From the NCBI GenBank assembly GCA_963169645.1, contig CAUJCO010000013.1, positions 657,923 to 721,922 of the forward strand: 64,000 nt of DNA, given 5' to 3'. Positions 62,052 through 64,000 of this stretch are shown here, piece by piece (position 1 is the first letter of the stretch; each line of letters begins with the position of its first letter). Below the pieces are notes generated by a model. It saw only the letters and a list, made by a program, of their open reading frames with translations. It ran no database searches and was not told the DNA's origin. Made by a program: the position numbers and the translations under genes. The stretch is from Bacteroidota bacterium (GTDB lineage Bacteria > Bacteroidota > Bacteroidia > Chitinophagales > JADIYW01).

Positions 62052-63164
62052 CTATGTTTCTATAAATTCATTTATATATCTCGTCACTATTAAGCTCTCT
62101 TCTTCCGTAGTAGCATAAGAAATAGGCAGGCTCAACGTGGTTGCGTGAATTTCTTCACTTATAGGACATTCTATAGTAGAAAATAAATGGCGGTAACCAT
62201 CTTGTTGATTTGGCGATATCGGATAATGAATTTCTGTATAAATATCCTTTTTTAATAAGAATTCTTTTAATTCATTTCTTCTTTCTGTGCGTATATTATA
62301 AATATGATAAACCGATTCGCAGTCAGTTGCAATGTAGGGTTTGATGAGTTTATCCGAAAGTTGTTGGTCATACATTTTTGCCAATTTTCGTTTATGCTCA
62401 TTTATAGCATTTAAAAAAGGAAGTTTAACATTTAAGAATGTTGCTTGTAGTTCATCTAATCTTGAGTTTTTGCCGATGTATTTGTTGTAGTATTTTTTTT
62501 CTGAGCCATAATTTCTCAAGGCTTTTAATTTCTGATAAATTTTTTCATCAGATGTAATAATGGCTCCGGCATCTGCTAAAGCACCTAAATTTTTAGTGGG
62601 ATAAAAGCTGAAAGCACCAATGTTTCCAAATGTTCCGACATGTTGACGCTGAAATGTAGCACCATGCGCTTGTGCACAATCTTCAATAATTTCGAGATTA
62701 TATTTTTCTGCAAGTCGGCAAATTTCATCCATTTGTGCTGCTTGTCCATACAAATGCACCACCAAAATGGCTTTAGTTTTAGATGTTATTTTTGATTCGA
62801 TTAATGCCGGATTTAGATTATAAGTTTTTAAATCAGGTTCTACCAAAACAGGGATATGTCCTGTATTAACTATCGCCAAAATGGACGCAATATAGGTGTT
62901 AGAGGGAACAAGAATTTCTGATTGTTTTGGGAAATCAAAAACTTGAATGCCCAATTCTAATGCATCTAATCCATTTGCTACGCCAATGCAATATTTTGCA
63001 CTGCAATAAGAGGCAAATGCTTGTTCAAATCGGCTGACTTCTTCTCCTAAAATATACCAACCTTTAGAAAGAAATGCTTGGAATGCTTCCTTAAAAGCCG
63101 GCTCAAATGTTTGATTTAGCTTAGCTAAGTTTTCATAATATATTACCTTATTCGTAGGTTTCAT
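62052..63164 (-). CDS. fdtB: PLP-dependent 3-keto-sugar aminotransferase, FdtB/QdtB-type
   Basis: From the ATG at 63164 this 370-residue DegT/DnrJ/EryC1-family enzyme has GVANGLDALELG, PSNTYIASILAI, EDCAQAHGA and the PLP lysine K191 in SFYPTKNLGALADAGA. It follows fdtA with a 17-base overlap, the standard arrangement in which FdtB (or QdtB) aminates the 3-keto sugar made by FdtA to give dTDP-3-amino-3,6-dideoxyhexose (Fuc3N or Qui3N). A longer frame to 63218 adds a Cys/Trp-rich N-terminus not seen in the family and is rejected. The specific epimer cannot be told. Confidence 0.88.
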   Translation of the reverse strand: MKPTNKVIYYENLAKLNQTFEPAFKEAFQAFLSKGWYILGEEVSRFEQAFASYCSAKYCIGVANGLDALELGIQVFDFPKQSEILVPSNTYIASILAIVNTGHIPVLVEPDLKTYNLNPALIESKITSKTKAILVVHLYGQAAQMDEICRLAEKYNLEIIEDCAQAHGATFQRQHVGTFGNIGAFSFYPTKNLGALADAGAIITSDEKIYQKLKALRNYGSEKKYYNKYIGKNSRLDELQATFLNVKLPFLNAINEHKRKLAKMYDQQLSDKLIKPYIATDCESVYHIYNIRTERRNELKEFLLKKDIYTEIHYPISPNQQDGYRHLFSTIECPISEEIHATTLSLPISYATTEEESLIVTRYINEFIET

Positions 63165-63513
63165 ATATGTAATCTTGTGGATTGAAATGTTCGGAAGCCA
63201 ACACCAACAAAATCGCATCTTTTGAGAAATGATGCATAGAATGAAAATCTTCCGGATATAAAATTAAGCATTTATTGGGTGCATCTAAGGTAAAATCTTG
63301 TTTCTCTTTTCCATTATCATTGGAGATAATACAAGAACCAGAAATACAAACGGCTGCTTGTATGGTTTTATGATGCCGATGTTTGCCACGCACCGAATCA
63401 TCAACACCGTAAATATAAAACAAACGTTTTATCTCAAAAGGAATATTTTTTTCGATAACGGTAAGCGAACCTCTGTTGTCTGTAAAAGTATCGAGATGTA
63501 ATAATTTAGGCAT
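63148..63513 (-). CDS. fdtA: dTDP-4-oxo-6-deoxyglucose 3,4-ketoisomerase, FdtA/QdtA-type
   Basis: This 121-residue cupin converts dTDP-4-keto-6-deoxyglucose into the 3-keto isomer, the entry to Fuc3N/Qui3N. Diagnostic parts are DNRGSLTVIEKNIPFEIKR, the YIYGVDDSVRGKHRHHKT block with the catalytic histidines, and LDAPNKCLILYPEDFHSM. FdtA and QdtA give different epimers and cannot be separated by eye. It overlaps the upstream glycosyltransferase-like gene by eight bases and fdtB by 17, so the three are a translationally coupled operon. The dTDP-glucose genes rmlA and rmlB are not in the window. Confidence 0.92.
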   Translation of the reverse strand: MPKLLHLDTFTDNRGSLTVIEKNIPFEIKRLFYIYGVDDSVRGKHRHHKTIQAAVCISGSCIISNDNGKEKQDFTLDAPNKCLILYPEDFHSMHHFSKDAILLVLASEHFNPQDYIYETYE

Positions 63514-64000
63514 ATAATTTTAAAATGTATTTCAGTAAACGTCCTTTCCAAGTTTGAAAATCAAGATACAAAATATTTTTATTGGATAGCTTGACAAATG
63601 CCGAACCTTCGTCTAAAAGTTTTTGGTAGATGGTGTTATTGCCCGACAAATGCGTTCGTTGCATCACATCTTTTTGCGTAGCTAATTGTTGGTTTATTTT
63701 TTCTAATTTATTCCAATATGATAAATATAACTTGTAAATGGTTTTGTATGTTTTGGCTTTATAAAAATAAAAACCATTGGTAGCCAATTTGTCGGTAAAT
63801 AGTTTAAAATGATGAAAATGATAAAAAACAATCGGCTCATTATTAGAAATGAATTGCTCTTTTTTTAGCTGAATGTTATAATGATTGAGGTTCCAAGGCG
63901 CTAAGCCCGAAACGGCATCATCAAGTTCTTTAACTTTATTTGGATACAATGTTGTCCATTCATCTAAATATTTTTGGTCGGCAAAACGATTGTTTTGTTC
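63506..64000 (-). CDS. C-terminal part of a glycosyltransferase-like protein (5' end outside window)
   Basis: The reverse strand is open from the window edge to a stop at 63506, 164 codons. The visible part begins NNRFADQKYLDEWTTLYPNK and continues with SGLAPWNLNHYNI, FYHFHHFKLF and a terminal FQTWKGRLLKYILK. The DQKYLDxW...APWN pattern is that of the acceptor-side segment in a group of Bacteroidota glycosyltransferases with a GT-A fold, where the aspartates contact the sugar nucleotide. The catalytic DxD region would lie outside the window. Its place in an fdtA-fdtB operon supports a role in polysaccharide assembly. Confidence 0.5.
   Translation of the reverse strand, partial: EQNNRFADQKYLDEWTTLYPNKVKELDDAVSGLAPWNLNHYNIQLKKEQFISNNEPIVFYHFHHFKLFTDKLATNGFYFYKAKTYKTIYKLYLSYWNKLEKINQQLATQKDVMQRTHLSGNNTIYQKLLDEGSAFVKLSNKNILYLDFQTWKGRLLKYILKLYA

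Noticed and set aside
1-64000. tRNA, rRNA, tmRNA or riboswitch genes
   Set aside because: I inspected the larger gaps and saw no cloverleaf or known conserved RNA core; they are AT-rich without structure beyond the listed hairpins.
1-64000. Insertion sequences, prophage or integrative elements
   Set aside because: No transposase, integrase or flanking repeat was found, and the composition appears even across the window.

Overview
The window is a 64 kb piece of an AT-rich chromosome from a member of the Bacteroidota, most likely a non-Bacteroidales lineage such as Chitinophagales or its relatives. The evidence is consistent throughout: two PorP/SprF-family outer-membrane proteins, six secreted proteins with type IX secretion (T9SS) C-terminal domains (five type A, one type B), PKD-repeat adhesins, 'PTGGPRD'-type lipoproteins, promoters of the Bacteroidota TAnnTTTG type and almost no Shine-Dalgarno sequences. 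No insertion sequence, phage gene, CRISPR array, tRNA or rRNA was found. It reads as core chromosome with a polysaccharide locus at the right end.

Layout. 0-6 kb: a partial small membrane protein, then a PorP/SprF protein and its probable partner, a 1435-residue PKD protein with a type B sorting domain. 6-11 kb (minus): a zinc-ribbon membrane protein and an SPFH/GYF protein, then two tandem secreted esterases. 11-19 kb (mostly plus): uvrB, an SDR oxidoreductase, a histone-H1-like protein built of 11 identical-length repeats, a lipoprotein, a PaiB-like flavoprotein, hemN and a hydrolase. 19-28 kb (all minus): AI-2E exporter, TonB-C protein, ridA, an unknown protein, a GH13 glucosidase, nadA, nadD, a glycosyltransferase and an O-antigen ligase. 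28-30.5 kb: an ECF sigma factor with a small putative anti-sigma factor, an outer-membrane protein and scpA. 30.5-45 kb (all plus): a deacetylase-like protein, an orphan PorP, mnmG, a lipoprotein, two large T9SS cargo proteins, DedA and an Omp85-like protein. 45-52.5 kb: ppx, ppk1, a diheme cytochrome, a Tim44/TerB-like protein, a methyladenine glycosylase, a methyltransferase and a DUF3109 protein. 52.5-64 kb: surface-polysaccharide locus with wbpE-wbpD-wbpB (diacetamido uronic acid synthesis), fdtA-fdtB (3-amino-3,6-dideoxyhexose synthesis), glycosyltransferases and an embedded 1143-residue T9SS adhesin.

How it fits together. Secretion and the cell surface dominate: PorP/SprF proteins serve T9SS, cargo proteins carry T9SS signals, and the Wbp-type sugar pathway beside a cargo gene is the pathway that in Porphyromonas and Tannerella makes the linking sugar for T9SS cargo. 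The second theme is chromosome organisation: two near-perfect parS centromere palindromes lie upstream of mnmG, about 2.4 kb from scpA, at a place where gene direction flips from leftward to rightward. This suggests the window is close to the replication origin, although dnaA and parAB are not in it.

Two genome-wide signatures deserve attention. The tetranucleotide CCGG is far more frequent than base composition predicts, produced by context-dependent codon choice. Seven of eight convergent gene pairs end within 0-2 bases of each other, leaving no room for terminators.
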